Shown here piece after piece: positions 26,634-34,306 of a stretch of DNA of 61,174 bases. How positions within the stretch are numbered: position 1 is the first letter of the stretch; every line of letters starts with the position of its first letter. This DNA is from Saprospiraceae bacterium. GTDB taxonomy: Bacteria > Bacteroidota > Bacteroidia > Chitinophagales > Saprospiraceae. The notes under the pieces were generated by a model that was not told the DNA's origin, made no database searches, and was given only the letters and a program-made list of their open reading frames with translations. Position numbers and translations under genes: made by a program. Location of the stretch: assembly GCA_026993525.1 (NCBI GenBank), contig JALWSS010000035.1, positions 29,791-90,964 on the forward strand. The letters run 5' to 3'.

Positions 26634-28487
26634 ATGGCTCACGCAACAACCACCGTTCAAGATCAGGAAACCAAACTCATCGAGGAATTGGGTTATGACG
26701 ACCACTTCCATGAGCACGAGCACGGTGACAAGTACAAGTCCAACTTCATTACGAAGTACATCTTCAGCCAGGACCACAAGATAATTGCCCGCCAGTTTTT
26801 GATCACTGGTATCATCTGGGCCATTATCGGTGCTGCCATGTCGGTGATCTTCCGTCTGCAACTCGGTTTTCCGGACGAAAGCCTGGCCTGGCTGCAGCCA
26901 TTGCTCGGCAAGTGGATCGAGATTGATGCCGCTACCGGTGTGGGCAAGCTCTCTCAGGAGTTTTACTACGCACTGGTGACCATGCACGGTACCATCATCG
27001 TATTCTTCGTGCTGACTGCCGGTTTGAGCGGTACTTTTTCCAACCTGCTCATCCCCTTCCAGATCGGTGCCCGTGACATGGCCTCACCGTTCCTGAACAT
27101 GCTCTCCTACTGGTTCTTTTTCCTGGCAGGTGTGGTCATGTTCTTTTCCTTGTTTCTGAGCACCGGCCCTTTTGCCGGAGGCTGGGTCGCCTATCCGCCA
27201 TTGAGTGCCCTGCCACAGGCTTCTGACGGTTCCGGAGCAGGGATGACGCTGTGGCTGATCAGTCTGACCCTGTTTGTGGTTTCCGTCGGCCTGGGTGGTA
27301 TCAACTACATCACTACCGTGCTGAACCTGCGCACCAAAGGAATGAACATGTGGCGGATGCCACTGACTGTCTGGGCCTTCTTCATCACGGCAATCATTGC
27401 ACTGCTTTCATTCCCGGTACTGGTTTCCGGTTTTCTCCTGCTGATGTTTGACCGCGGGCTCGGCACCAGTTTTTACCTGAATGAGATCTTCATTGGCGGG
27501 CAAGCGCTCGACCACATCGGCGGCAGCCCCATTCTGTATCAGCACTTGTTCTGGTTCCTTGGGCACCCCGAAGTTTACATCATCATCCTGCCAGCCATGG
27601 GCCTTGTTTCCGAAGTGCTATCCACGCATTGCCGCAAGCCGATTTTCGGGTACAAAGCCATGGTGTACTCCATCCTGGCCATTGCGTTCCTGTCCTTCAT
27701 CGTTTGGGCACACCACATGTTCATGGCCGGTGTCAACCCCTTCATCAGCAACTTTTTCGTGATCTTCACCCTGATCATCGCCGTGCCTTCTGCCGTGAAG
27801 GTGTTCAACTGGATATCCACCATGTACAAGGCCAACATCCGGTACAACTCGGCCTCGCTGTTTGCCATTGGCTTTGTTTCCATGTTCATCTCCGGTGGTT
27901 TGACCGGTATCTTCCTCGGAAACTCCGCCATTGACATTCAAATGCACGATACCTACTTCGTGGTTGCCCACTTCCACATCGTCATGGGTGTTGCTGCTTT
28001 CTTCGGAATGTTTGCGGGTATCTACCACTGGTTTCCGAAGATGTACGGCCGTTTCATGAACGAAACGCTCGGACGGATTCACTTCTGGGGAACCCTCATC
28101 GGGGCTTATGCCATTTTCTGGCCCATGCACTACCTCGGAATGGCCGGCGTACCGCGCCGCTACTACCGTTTCGACAGCTTTGAGTACCTGCGTCCGTTCG
28201 AAGATATGAACCAGTTCATCACCATTGCTGCCATCATCACCTTCGGCCTTCAGATACTTTTCGTCGTAAACTTTTTCTACAGCATCTGGAAAGGCAAGAA
28301 GATGACCACGAAAAACCCGTGGGGAGCAACCACCATTGAATGGACCACACCTATTGAACCCATTCACGGCAACTGGCCCGGCAAACTGCCTGCCGTCCAG
28401 CGCTGGCCCTATGACTATGGCAAAGACGGTCGTGAATTCATTCCGCAAATTGAGCCCATTGGGCCCAACGAAACAGAAGTACACTGA
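26634..28487 (+). CDS. coxA: Cytochrome c oxidase subunit I (heme a/a3-CuB)
   Basis: Catalytic subunit reducing O2 to water and pumping protons. I use the ATG at 26634 (MAHATTTVQ); the in-frame ATG 12 codons earlier is less likely. The CuB ligands are visible as FLGHPEVYI near 307-315, with the A1-type Glu, and the HHMF pair near 359. The heme ligands are in HDTYFVVAHFHIVMG near 438-452. Twelve helices are expected across 617 residues. The N-terminus before the first helix contains DDHFHEHEHGDKY, a His-rich stretch not typical of the family. ctaB follows after 27 bases. Confidence 0.96.
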   Translation: MAHATTTVQDQETKLIEELGYDDHFHEHEHGDKYKSNFITKYIFSQDHKIIARQFLITGIIWAIIGAAMSVIFRLQLGFPDESLAWLQPLLGKWIEIDAATGVGKLSQEFYYALVTMHGTIIVFFVLTAGLSGTFSNLLIPFQIGARDMASPFLNMLSYWFFFLAGVVMFFSLFLSTGPFAGGWVAYPPLSALPQASDGSGAGMTLWLISLTLFVVSVGLGGINYITTVLNLRTKGMNMWRMPLTVWAFFITAIIALLSFPVLVSGFLLLMFDRGLGTSFYLNEIFIGGQALDHIGGSPILYQHLFWFLGHPEVYIIILPAMGLVSEVLSTHCRKPIFGYKAMVYSILAIAFLSFIVWAHHMFMAGVNPFISNFFVIFTLIIAVPSAVKVFNWISTMYKANIRYNSASLFAIGFVSMFISGGLTGIFLGNSAIDIQMHDTYFVVAHFHIVMGVAAFFGMFAGIYHWFPKMYGRFMNETLGRIHFWGTLIGAYAIFWPMHYLGMAGVPRRYYRFDSFEYLRPFEDMNQFITIAAIITFGLQILFVVNFFYSIWKGKKMTTKNPWGATTIEWTTPIEPIHGNWPGKLPAVQRWPYDYGKDGREFIPQIEPIGPNETEVH

Positions 28488-28514
28488 GGGCACTGACCCT
28501 GCAACGCCATAACA

Positions 28515-29414
28515 ATGAGTAAAGCACAAACCGCCACCCTCACCCTCGCCCAGCTGGCACTTCAAAAAGTGCGGGACTTCGGTGAGTTGGTGAAATTCAA
28601 ACTGAACCTGACCGTCGTCTTTTCCGCGGTGATGGCTTTCCTCATTGCCAACACCGGTGAGATTGACTGGCTGGCAGTCGGAATACTGGCACTCGGTGGT
28701 TTTTGCGTGGCCGGTGCAGCAAATGCGCTGAACCAGGCCCTCGAAAAAGATTTTGACAAACTGATGAAGCGAACTGCCGACCGGCCCGTAGCCGCCGGCA
28801 GAATGAGCATATCGGATGCAGTTTTGACTGCCGGCATTCTCAGTATCATCGGGTTGTTGCTGCTGGCAACATTCAACCCCTGGGCTGCTTTCTTCGGAGT
28901 GATCGCCATGCTGAGCTATGCTTTCCTCTACACCCCGATGAAGCGGATTTCGCCTGCGGCAATCGGCATCGGCGCATTTCCGGGTGCCCTGCCCGTATTG
29001 ATCGGCTGCGTGGCCTTTCAGGGTGAGATCACCTCACTGGCATTTGCGCTGTTTGCACTGCAATTCTTTTGGCAGTTCCCCCATTTCAGTGCCATCGGCT
29101 TTCTGGGGTTTGAGGACTACCAAAAGGCAGGGTTCAGGTTTGTGGCCTCCCACAACGGAAAACCCCACCCCAACCTGGGCTTTCAGTCCATGCTGTATGC
29201 ACTGTGCCTGATTCCGGTTGGATTGCTGCCCTTCATCAATGGCTACACCGGCATGGGTTCCGCAATAGTTGTGGTACTTGCCTCGCTGGTCTATGCCTGG
29301 ATGGGATGGCGCCTGCAGACCGGTAACGACCGGAAAAACGCCATGCAACTGATGTTCAGTTCTTTCTTTTATCTGCCAATTGTGCTGCTGGCACTTTGGA
29401 TTGACAAGATTTGA
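28515..29414 (+). CDS. ctaB: Heme O synthase (protoheme IX farnesyltransferase)
   Basis: Attaches a farnesyl group to heme B, the first step of heme A synthesis for subunit I. A UbiA-family membrane prenyltransferase with about nine helices. The first Asp-rich motif is NALNQALEKDFDKLMKRT near 70-87 followed by the conserved DRPVAAGRM. The second conserved region is FLGFEDYQKAGFRF near 196. Length 299 is normal. No heme A synthase (ctaA) is present in the window, so that step is encoded elsewhere. It is embedded between oxidase structural genes. Confidence 0.95.
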   Translation: MSKAQTATLTLAQLALQKVRDFGELVKFKLNLTVVFSAVMAFLIANTGEIDWLAVGILALGGFCVAGAANALNQALEKDFDKLMKRTADRPVAAGRMSISDAVLTAGILSIIGLLLLATFNPWAAFFGVIAMLSYAFLYTPMKRISPAAIGIGAFPGALPVLIGCVAFQGEITSLAFALFALQFFWQFPHFSAIGFLGFEDYQKAGFRFVASHNGKPHPNLGFQSMLYALCLIPVGLLPFINGYTGMGSAIVVVLASLVYAWMGWRLQTGNDRKNAMQLMFSSFFYLPIVLLALWIDKI

Positions 29415-29444
29415 GGGGGGTAGTCGCTGTTACAAGTATTTAAA

Positions 29445-30023
29445 ATGGAATTGACCTTGAAGCAAAATACAGGCAGAAGCAAGATACACCCGCACAAGCT
29501 CGCCTTGTGGGTTGGTTGCGCTTCTTTGATGATGATGTTTGCCGCACTGACGAGTGCCTACATCGTCCGCCAAAGCGCCGGCAACTGGTTGGAGTTCACC
29601 TTGCCCGAAGTCTTTAAATACAGCACGGCCACCATCATTCTGAGCAGCGTGGTGCTCCATGCCTCCTACATCGCTTTCAAGCGTGAAAACGAAGTCGGCT
29701 ACAAGGGGCTTCTGGTGCTGGCCGTCATTCTGGGCCTTGCCTTTCTGGGGCTCCAGTACCAGGGCTGGATTCAACTAATGGAAAACGGGGTGCCGTTCAC
29801 CCTCAACCCTTCAGGTGACTTTGTTTACGTCATTTCGTGGCTGCATGCCGCCCACGTAGTCGGAGGTATTGCCATCCTGGCAGTGGCCATGATCCACGCT
29901 TTTGGCCTGCCTTTCCGGGTCAGTCCAAAGCGGAAACTGAGATTCGAATTGTCCCTGACCTACTGGCATTTTGTGGATGCGCTGTGGGTATATGTATTCT
30001 TCTTTTTGACTTTGTATCGTTAA
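29445..30023 (+). CDS. Cytochrome c oxidase subunit III, short form
   Basis: A five-helix subunit III (192 residues) of the CyoC-like compact type. Motifs include the helix pair around LHASYIAFKRENEVGYKG and the C-terminal signature SWLHAAHVVGG followed by TYWHFVDALWVYVFFFL, which is the conserved last helix of COX3. It is the first of two adjacent subunit III genes, a known arrangement in Bacteroidota. Between the two lies the near-perfect inverted repeat ACCGGCCGCCGGCCGGT at 30031-30047. Confidence 0.92.
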   Translation: MELTLKQNTGRSKIHPHKLALWVGCASLMMMFAALTSAYIVRQSAGNWLEFTLPEVFKYSTATIILSSVVLHASYIAFKRENEVGYKGLLVLAVILGLAFLGLQYQGWIQLMENGVPFTLNPSGDFVYVISWLHAAHVVGGIAILAVAMIHAFGLPFRVSPKRKLRFELSLTYWHFVDALWVYVFFFLTLYR

Positions 30024-30073
30024 CAATCAAACCGGCCGCCGGCCGGTGATTAACCAATAACATCAACTTTAAA

Positions 30074-31048
30074 ATGGCTTCAGAAGCAGCAGTTTTAGAG
30101 CAGACGCACGAACAGGACGAACACCTCTGGGAAGGTGGTAAATCGCCATTCAAGGCAAGCTACGGCAAGCTGATGATGTGGTACTTCCTGGTCTCAGACG
30201 CTTTCACCTTCGCCGGATTCCTAATTGCCTATGGCGCTTTGAGGTTCAGCAGTGAAACCTGGCCGTTAGCGGATTTTGTGTTTGAAAAAATCCCATTCTT
30301 CAGCCACACAAAAGCACCGCTTGTATTTGTAACCTTTATGACTTTCGTCCTCATTGCCAGTTCCGTAACCATGGTGCGTGCGGTGCAGGAAGGACACCGT
30401 GAAAACAAAAACGGAGCAGTCAAGTGGCTCGTGCTGACCATGGTAGGAGGCTTGATCTTCCTCAGTTCACAGGCCTGGGAATGGACCACCCTGATCGCAA
30501 AAGAAGGCGTCACCATCCATACCAACCCATTCAGCCGCCACATTGACGAAGGCACCTACCTCTCGGCCGCTGATCTGGAGGGCATGGGCTTCACCAAAGT
30601 GGAAAAGAACGTACATGGCACCCCTGCCACCTATTTCCTGCCGGCCGGAGCTGCCGACATCGAGGAAAACCGCTACTTTGTAAAAGTGGACCATTTCGGC
30701 AATTCGTTCGCCGGAAAGGAATTCAAAGCCGGTGACAGCTACCTGATCACCATCAACCACGATACCCACATGTACGAGCCGGGGGCTTACAAATCGGCCA
30801 GCGGTGCCGTTCTGAAAGAAGCATTCGGCCCACGCGCCTTTGGCGCCCTGTTTTTCTTCATCACTGGTTTTCACGGCTTCCACGTATTCTCAGGTGTTTG
30901 CTTTCTGACCATTGTGGCCATCAACACCGCCAGTGGAATCTACCTGCGTCGCCGCAACGGCCACGAAATGGTGGAGAAGATCGGCCTGTACTGGCACTTC
31001 GTGGACCTCGTATGGGTATTCGTCTTCCTCGTTTTCTATTTGCTTTAA
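30074..31048 (+). CDS. Cytochrome c oxidase subunit III, long form with insert
   Basis: Second COX3-family gene. Its first three helices and final two (FFFITGFHGFHVFSG and YWHFVDLVWVFVFLVFYLL) match COX3. Relative to its 192-residue neighbour it has an insertion of about 105 residues (about 145-250) between helices, predicted soluble. It contains stretches such as HTNPFSRHIDEG, PATYFLPAGAADIEEN and INHDTHMYEPGAY. The insert would sit on the periplasmic side near subunit II and ACIII. Total length 324. It may be an interaction platform for the ACIII-oxidase supercomplex; that is inference. Confidence 0.9.
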   Translation: MASEAAVLEQTHEQDEHLWEGGKSPFKASYGKLMMWYFLVSDAFTFAGFLIAYGALRFSSETWPLADFVFEKIPFFSHTKAPLVFVTFMTFVLIASSVTMVRAVQEGHRENKNGAVKWLVLTMVGGLIFLSSQAWEWTTLIAKEGVTIHTNPFSRHIDEGTYLSAADLEGMGFTKVEKNVHGTPATYFLPAGAADIEENRYFVKVDHFGNSFAGKEFKAGDSYLITINHDTHMYEPGAYKSASGAVLKEAFGPRAFGALFFFITGFHGFHVFSGVCFLTIVAINTASGIYLRRRNGHEMVEKIGLYWHFVDLVWVFVFLVFYLL

Positions 31049-31094
31049 TCACCAATTATCCATCAACTTCAGAACACAATAACATCCTCGGGAT

Positions 31095-31520
31095 ATGGAA
31101 GGACACATGAGCTATGAAGAGCAAAAAAAGCTGGTTTTCTACGGCCTGAAATTGCTCGGTACAATTACAATTGTTGAAGTATTGGTTGCCCTGCTCGCCA
31201 GGGGCCACCTCATCGAAGGTGTAGAGTTCACCGGATTCATGCACTATGTTTACATGGCATTGATGGCAGGATTCAGCCTGTACAAAGCCTATTTCATTGT
31301 GTACAACTTTATGCACATGGCGCACGAAGTGAAATCCCTGCGCTGGAGTGTACTGCTGCCCACCCTGTTGTTGGTCTGGGCCATCATCGCCTTTTTCCAG
31401 GAAGGTAATTCATGGAAAGAAAGACGTGAACGGGTGCATGAACTGCACCACTCTGCCCCAACCGGCGATGCCACGGGTGCCGTTGATGAAGCCCCCGATA
31501 CTTACCGGCTGCCGGGTTGA
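31095..31520 (+). CDS. Cytochrome c oxidase subunit IV (prokaryotic type)
   Basis: A small membrane protein (141 residues) with three hydrophobic segments (about 15-35, 46-66 and 83-101) and the prokaryotic COX4 signature VYMALMAGFSLYKAYFIVYNFMH split over helix 2. The C-terminal 40 residues are soluble, charged and proline-containing. It is the last gene before the terminator at 31536, closing the main oxidase transcript. Confidence 0.88.
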   Translation: MEGHMSYEEQKKLVFYGLKLLGTITIVEVLVALLARGHLIEGVEFTGFMHYVYMALMAGFSLYKAYFIVYNFMHMAHEVKSLRWSVLLPTLLLVWAIIAFFQEGNSWKERRERVHELHHSAPTGDATGAVDEAPDTYRLPG

Positions 31521-31535
31521 CCACCATTTTCGAAT

Positions 31536-31569
31536 AAAAAAGGCGAGACGGAACATCTCGCCTTTTTTG
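31536..31569 (+). terminator. Rho-independent terminator after subunit IV
   Basis: Stem AGGCGAGA (31541-31548) / TCTCGCCT (31556-31563) with 7-base loop and a T run (31562-31568). The A run ahead of the stem makes it usable in both directions. It separates the structural operon from the assembly-type genes, which begin 35 bases later. Confidence 0.88.
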
Positions 31570-31603
31570 TTGTTGGATCACCAATTCGTCAAACCCTTTC
31601 ACC

Positions 31604-32203
31604 ATGGCAAATGAGCAGATCAGCCGCAAACTGAAGATCAGGTACATCCTCTTCCTGGTAATACTTTTCGTGCTGCCCGCACTGTCGCTCTATTTTCTCA
31701 ATTCCGGAAAAAATTACCGCTTACAGGCCTTGAGCGAACTAAAAGAAGCCGGCAAGGTGGAATCTTTCAAGCTCAAAAACCAACGCGGACTGGAAGTGAC
31801 TCCCCACATGCTGCACGGCAAAGTAAGCGTAGCCTGCCTGCTTCCTGAAAACCCCGATTCGGCTGCGTTTTACAGCGAGCGGCTTTCCATCATCCACGAA
31901 AGTTACGACGACACCAAAGACGTTGTTTTCCTTTCCTTCATCAACACCCCGGATTCCACAAAACTTCTGGAAACAGCCACCCGCCTGGGCATCAAAGACC
32001 ACGACCAGTGGTGGCTGTTGCGAAGCGAAGACAGTGAAACAGCCCGGCGCCTGTACCATTTCCCGAAGGAGGGCAATCTCCAGGTTGCCCTCGCCGATAC
32101 CAGCCTCACGGTCAGAAACCACTACAACATCTACGACAACCGCCAGATGGGGCGCCTGGTAGAACACATCGCCCTCATAATTCCGGCACAACCCCGTCGC
32201 TAA
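31604..32203 (+). CDS. Sco1/SenC-like protein lacking copper-binding cysteines
   Basis: A 199-residue membrane-anchored thioredoxin-fold protein (helix about 13-31). Its layout follows the Sco family: HGKVSVACLLPENPD at 65-79 corresponds to the GKxxVxxFxxTxCxxxC strand and loop, and TVRNHYNIYDNRQMGRLVEH matches the Sco GYYDG...LV-x-DI region. At the two Cys positions of CxxxC the residues are Pro and Ala, and the distal His ligand is not evident. Copper transfer to CuA by the Sco mechanism is therefore unlikely. Its place between subunit IV and the DUF420 gene is the usual Sco position in this phylum. It may be an assembly chaperone without metal chemistry. Confidence 0.72.
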   Translation: MANEQISRKLKIRYILFLVILFVLPALSLYFLNSGKNYRLQALSELKEAGKVESFKLKNQRGLEVTPHMLHGKVSVACLLPENPDSAAFYSERLSIIHESYDDTKDVVFLSFINTPDSTKLLETATRLGIKDHDQWWLLRSEDSETARRLYHFPKEGNLQVALADTSLTVRNHYNIYDNRQMGRLVEHIALIIPAQPRR

Positions 32204-32216
32204 ATCTCAGCATGCC

Positions 32217-32762
32217 ATGCTCGTCAGAAAATCGCACGACCAACACCTGGAAAAAAAGCTCAATCGCATCGCCTGGGTTATCACGGTGGCCGTACTGGCC
32301 CTGGTAGGAATGATGCGCCAAATCAAACTGGACACACCCATAGATTTCACCTTCCTGCCTGCGGTGTACTCCACACTGAATGCACTGACCGCCGTGGTGC
32401 TCATCGCCGGCCTTTACTTCATCAAAAACGGCAGGCGGGAAGCCCATGCCAAAGCCATGACCTTTTCCATGCTTTCCTCACTGCTCTTCCTGCTGGGCTA
32501 TGTGCTGTACCACATCACCACCGAAGAAACCAAATTCGGGGGCGAGGGCAGCATCCGGTATGTTTACTTCTTCCTGCTCATCACCCACGTGATCCTGGCA
32601 GCGGTCATCTTCCCGTTCATCCTCTTTACCTTCATCCGGGGCTTTACCGGAGATTTCAAGAGACATGTAAAAATGGCACGCTGGGTTTACTGGGTATGGC
32701 TCTATGTGGCCATTACCGGCCCGGTTCTGTACTTCCTGATCAAGTCTTACTACCAACATTAG
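32217..32762 (+). CDS. DUF420 membrane protein, cytochrome oxidase assembly (CtaM-like)
   Basis: A 181-residue protein with five predicted helices and the DUF420 pattern: FLPAVYSTLNALTAVVLIAG near 42-61, YVLYHITTEETKFGG near 97-111, and VILAAVIFPFILFTFIRGF. DUF420 proteins such as CtaM are needed for assembly of certain heme-copper oxidases. The gene begins 13 bases after the Sco-like gene, so they are probably co-transcribed. Confidence 0.88.
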   Translation: MLVRKSHDQHLEKKLNRIAWVITVAVLALVGMMRQIKLDTPIDFTFLPAVYSTLNALTAVVLIAGLYFIKNGRREAHAKAMTFSMLSSLLFLLGYVLYHITTEETKFGGEGSIRYVYFFLLITHVILAAVIFPFILFTFIRGFTGDFKRHVKMARWVYWVWLYVAITGPVLYFLIKSYYQH

Positions 32763-32819
32763 CAGGGCCTTATCCTGTTTTCCTGCTTCGCAAACAACCC
32801 GTTGGAGCTATACTTTCGC

Positions 32820-32827
32820 TAACTTTG
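32820..32827 (+). promoter_or_regulatory. -7 box candidate for the small CPMC protein
   Basis: TAACTTTG fits TAnnTTTG 20 bases before the ATG. No well-spaced -33 element is evident (TTG at 32802 is only 15 bases upstream), so this is tentative. Confidence 0.4.
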
Positions 32828-32847
32828 CCGCTCAATATGCTACCGAT

Positions 32848-33093
32848 ATGAAAAGTCTGAAAAAATACCTCCTTCCCCTCTTCTTCACAGCTTTCTTTTT
32901 CCTCGGCTCCGCCAACCTGGCCGATGCCCAATGCCCCATGTGCCGGGCCAGCGTGGAAAGCAACCTGAAAAACGGCGGCCAGGCAGGCAAAGGCCTCAAC
33001 ACCGGCATCCTTTTCATGCTCAGCATGCCCTACCTCGTCGTCGGCGCCATCGGCTTCGTCTGGTGGAAAAACAGAAAACCGGAAGAAGAGTAA
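32848..33093 (+). CDS. Small exported membrane protein with CPMC motif
   Basis: An 81-residue protein with a signal peptide (about 1-27, cleaved at ADAQ). The mature N-terminus is the strict CPMCRASVES dithiol motif, followed by a Gly/Asn-rich linker and one C-terminal helix (about 53-71) ending WWKNRKPEEE. The periplasm-facing CxxC next to a membrane anchor suggests a metal- or thiol-handling role in oxidase biogenesis, by context only. I know similar small proteins beside oxidase clusters in Bacteroidota but no characterised one. Confidence 0.75.
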   Translation: MKSLKKYLLPLFFTAFFFLGSANLADAQCPMCRASVESNLKNGGQAGKGLNTGILFMLSMPYLVVGAIGFVWWKNRKPEEE

Positions 33094-33226
33094 TTCGCCC
33101 TCCAGGCTTTCCCTTCCTTTTCGTCAAAACAAGTCGCTCCCAAGAGCCCACCATCCGGACCAAAGAAAAGACAGGTTCTTTAAGGCCAGCAATTCTGGGA
33201 TTGGAAGAGTAATCGTTAAAAAATTG

Positions 33227-33407
33227 AGATATCTGATCCGGGTTCTTTTTGGATTTTGCAGTGGGTTCATTTGACCAATTCAAATTTGCACTGCATGGGA
33301 TTTACGAAGGAGGTGAAGGTGGGATGGAGAAATTCGGGTATTGGGACGATATTCACCGTTTTGAAAAACAATCTAAAATAATGATTGAATTCATACTGAA
33401 TCATTAA
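33227..33407 (+). pseudogene. Open fragment without a start codon
   Basis: The frame ending at TAA 33405-33407 reads ...FALHGIYEGG, MEKFGYWDDIHRFEKQ, IEFILNH and has protein-like composition. It is closed upstream by a stop near 33226 and has no ATG before an internal Met. It may be the tail of a lost gene. It ends 11 bases before the next small gene, an operon-like spacing. Confidence 0.35.
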
Positions 33408-33418
33408 ACTGACAGAAA

Positions 33419-33667
33419 ATGTTCAAGACAATAGAAGTTGACCGTAAAAAGCTGACAATCATTGGAGTAAAATTCTCCAATTTAATAACTTTGGAAATTA
33501 CTGCAAATGCAATAGGTAGTAATATGTTCGAAGGTTTTGAACCGAATAAAAAAGGAATTGAGATTACCAGAGATTACATAAGTGGAAAAATATCTTTGTC
33601 AGAATTAATAAAATTGGCAAAGAAAAAAAACGCATGTCTGATTCATATAAATTATAGAGCTACTTGA
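33419..33667 (+). CDS. Small hypothetical protein, possibly VbhA-like antitoxin
   Basis: 82 residues, AT-rich. Residues about 28-66 follow the shape of short antitoxin domains of the VbhA kind: ANAIGSNMFEGFEP, then YISGKISLSELIKLAKK, resembling a G-E/K-I-S-x-x-E-L helix-turn. No Fic or other toxin gene is present on either side, so if the reading is right it is an orphan. The match is by eye and weak. Its base composition is lower in GC than the surrounding respiratory genes. Confidence 0.5.
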   Translation: MFKTIEVDRKKLTIIGVKFSNLITLEITANAIGSNMFEGFEPNKKGIEITRDYISGKISLSELIKLAKKKNACLIHINYRAT

Positions 33668-33772
33668 TCAAAAGAAACTCAACAATGCTCAACAAACAAC
33701 ATAGGGCATTGGATATGTGGTAACTTAATTGATCAGTGCCACAATCTCAATTCCTCAATTCCTCAGTTCCTC

Positions 33773-33803
33773 TCCCGATCCCGAAGAAATTTCGGGATCG
33801 GGA
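33773..33803. repeat. 13-bp perfect inverted repeat after a minus-strand gene
   Basis: TCCCGATCCCGAA and TTCGGGATCGGGA are separated by GAAAT. It lies 19 bases past the stop of the 33822-34244 gene and is flanked by CTCAATTCCT repeats. It may act as a 3'-end hairpin; no T run follows. Confidence 0.85.
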
Positions 33804-33821
33804 CTCAATTCCTCAAAAAAA

Positions 33822-34244
33822 TCACAAATTCCCCGTGTACTCCAACAGCCACAGGACGAAGAAGACGGCTGCTGCCAGGGCTGATACCGAACCGAAGATA
33901 TTGAAAACGGCACCACCTATTGCGAAGAAAACCAGCGCAGCCAGGAAAAGGATCACACAGAGGGTCAGGTAATTGCTGGCAAAAAGCGGCCCCCGTTTTT
34001 TTTCGATTTTCTTGGCCTTTTTTGTCCATTTGGCCATTTTTCTTTCAAACCTCTTGTCCCAGCGTTGCTTTTTGGCTTCCCATTTTGACGTCTTCTTCGC
34101 CGGCAGGTCTTTTCCGGATACATGCGTTCCGGCGGCTGTTTCCAGCCGTGCAGATGCAGCCGAAGAGCGGGCTGCTGCCATTGCATTTTGCGAAGCGAAG
34201 GTTACAGCAAACAACAAGGCGAGTAAGCACAGAAGTTTCTTCAT
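33822..34244 (-). CDS. Small membrane protein with Lys-rich segment
   Basis: A 140-residue protein. Signal peptide about 1-23 (ending NAMA), an Ala/Ser-rich stretch, and a strongly basic region (about 48-88) full of Lys, Arg and Trp such as KWEAKKQRWDKRFERKMAK. Two hydrophobic helices follow (about 95-113 and 117-135). I do not recognise the family. Similar export-signal, basic and two-helix proteins are common in Bacteroidota. Monocistronic by layout. Confidence 0.65.
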   Translation of the reverse strand: MKKLLCLLALLFAVTFASQNAMAAARSSAASARLETAAGTHVSGKDLPAKKTSKWEAKKQRWDKRFERKMAKWTKKAKKIEKKRGPLFASNYLTLCVILFLAALVFFAIGGAVFNIFGSVSALAAAVFFVLWLLEYTGNL

Positions 34245-34306
34245 GGAAATGTGATTTGTGGCGGCATTGCCACCGGATTAGATTTGAATTATGTTTTGCG
34301 TTGCAT

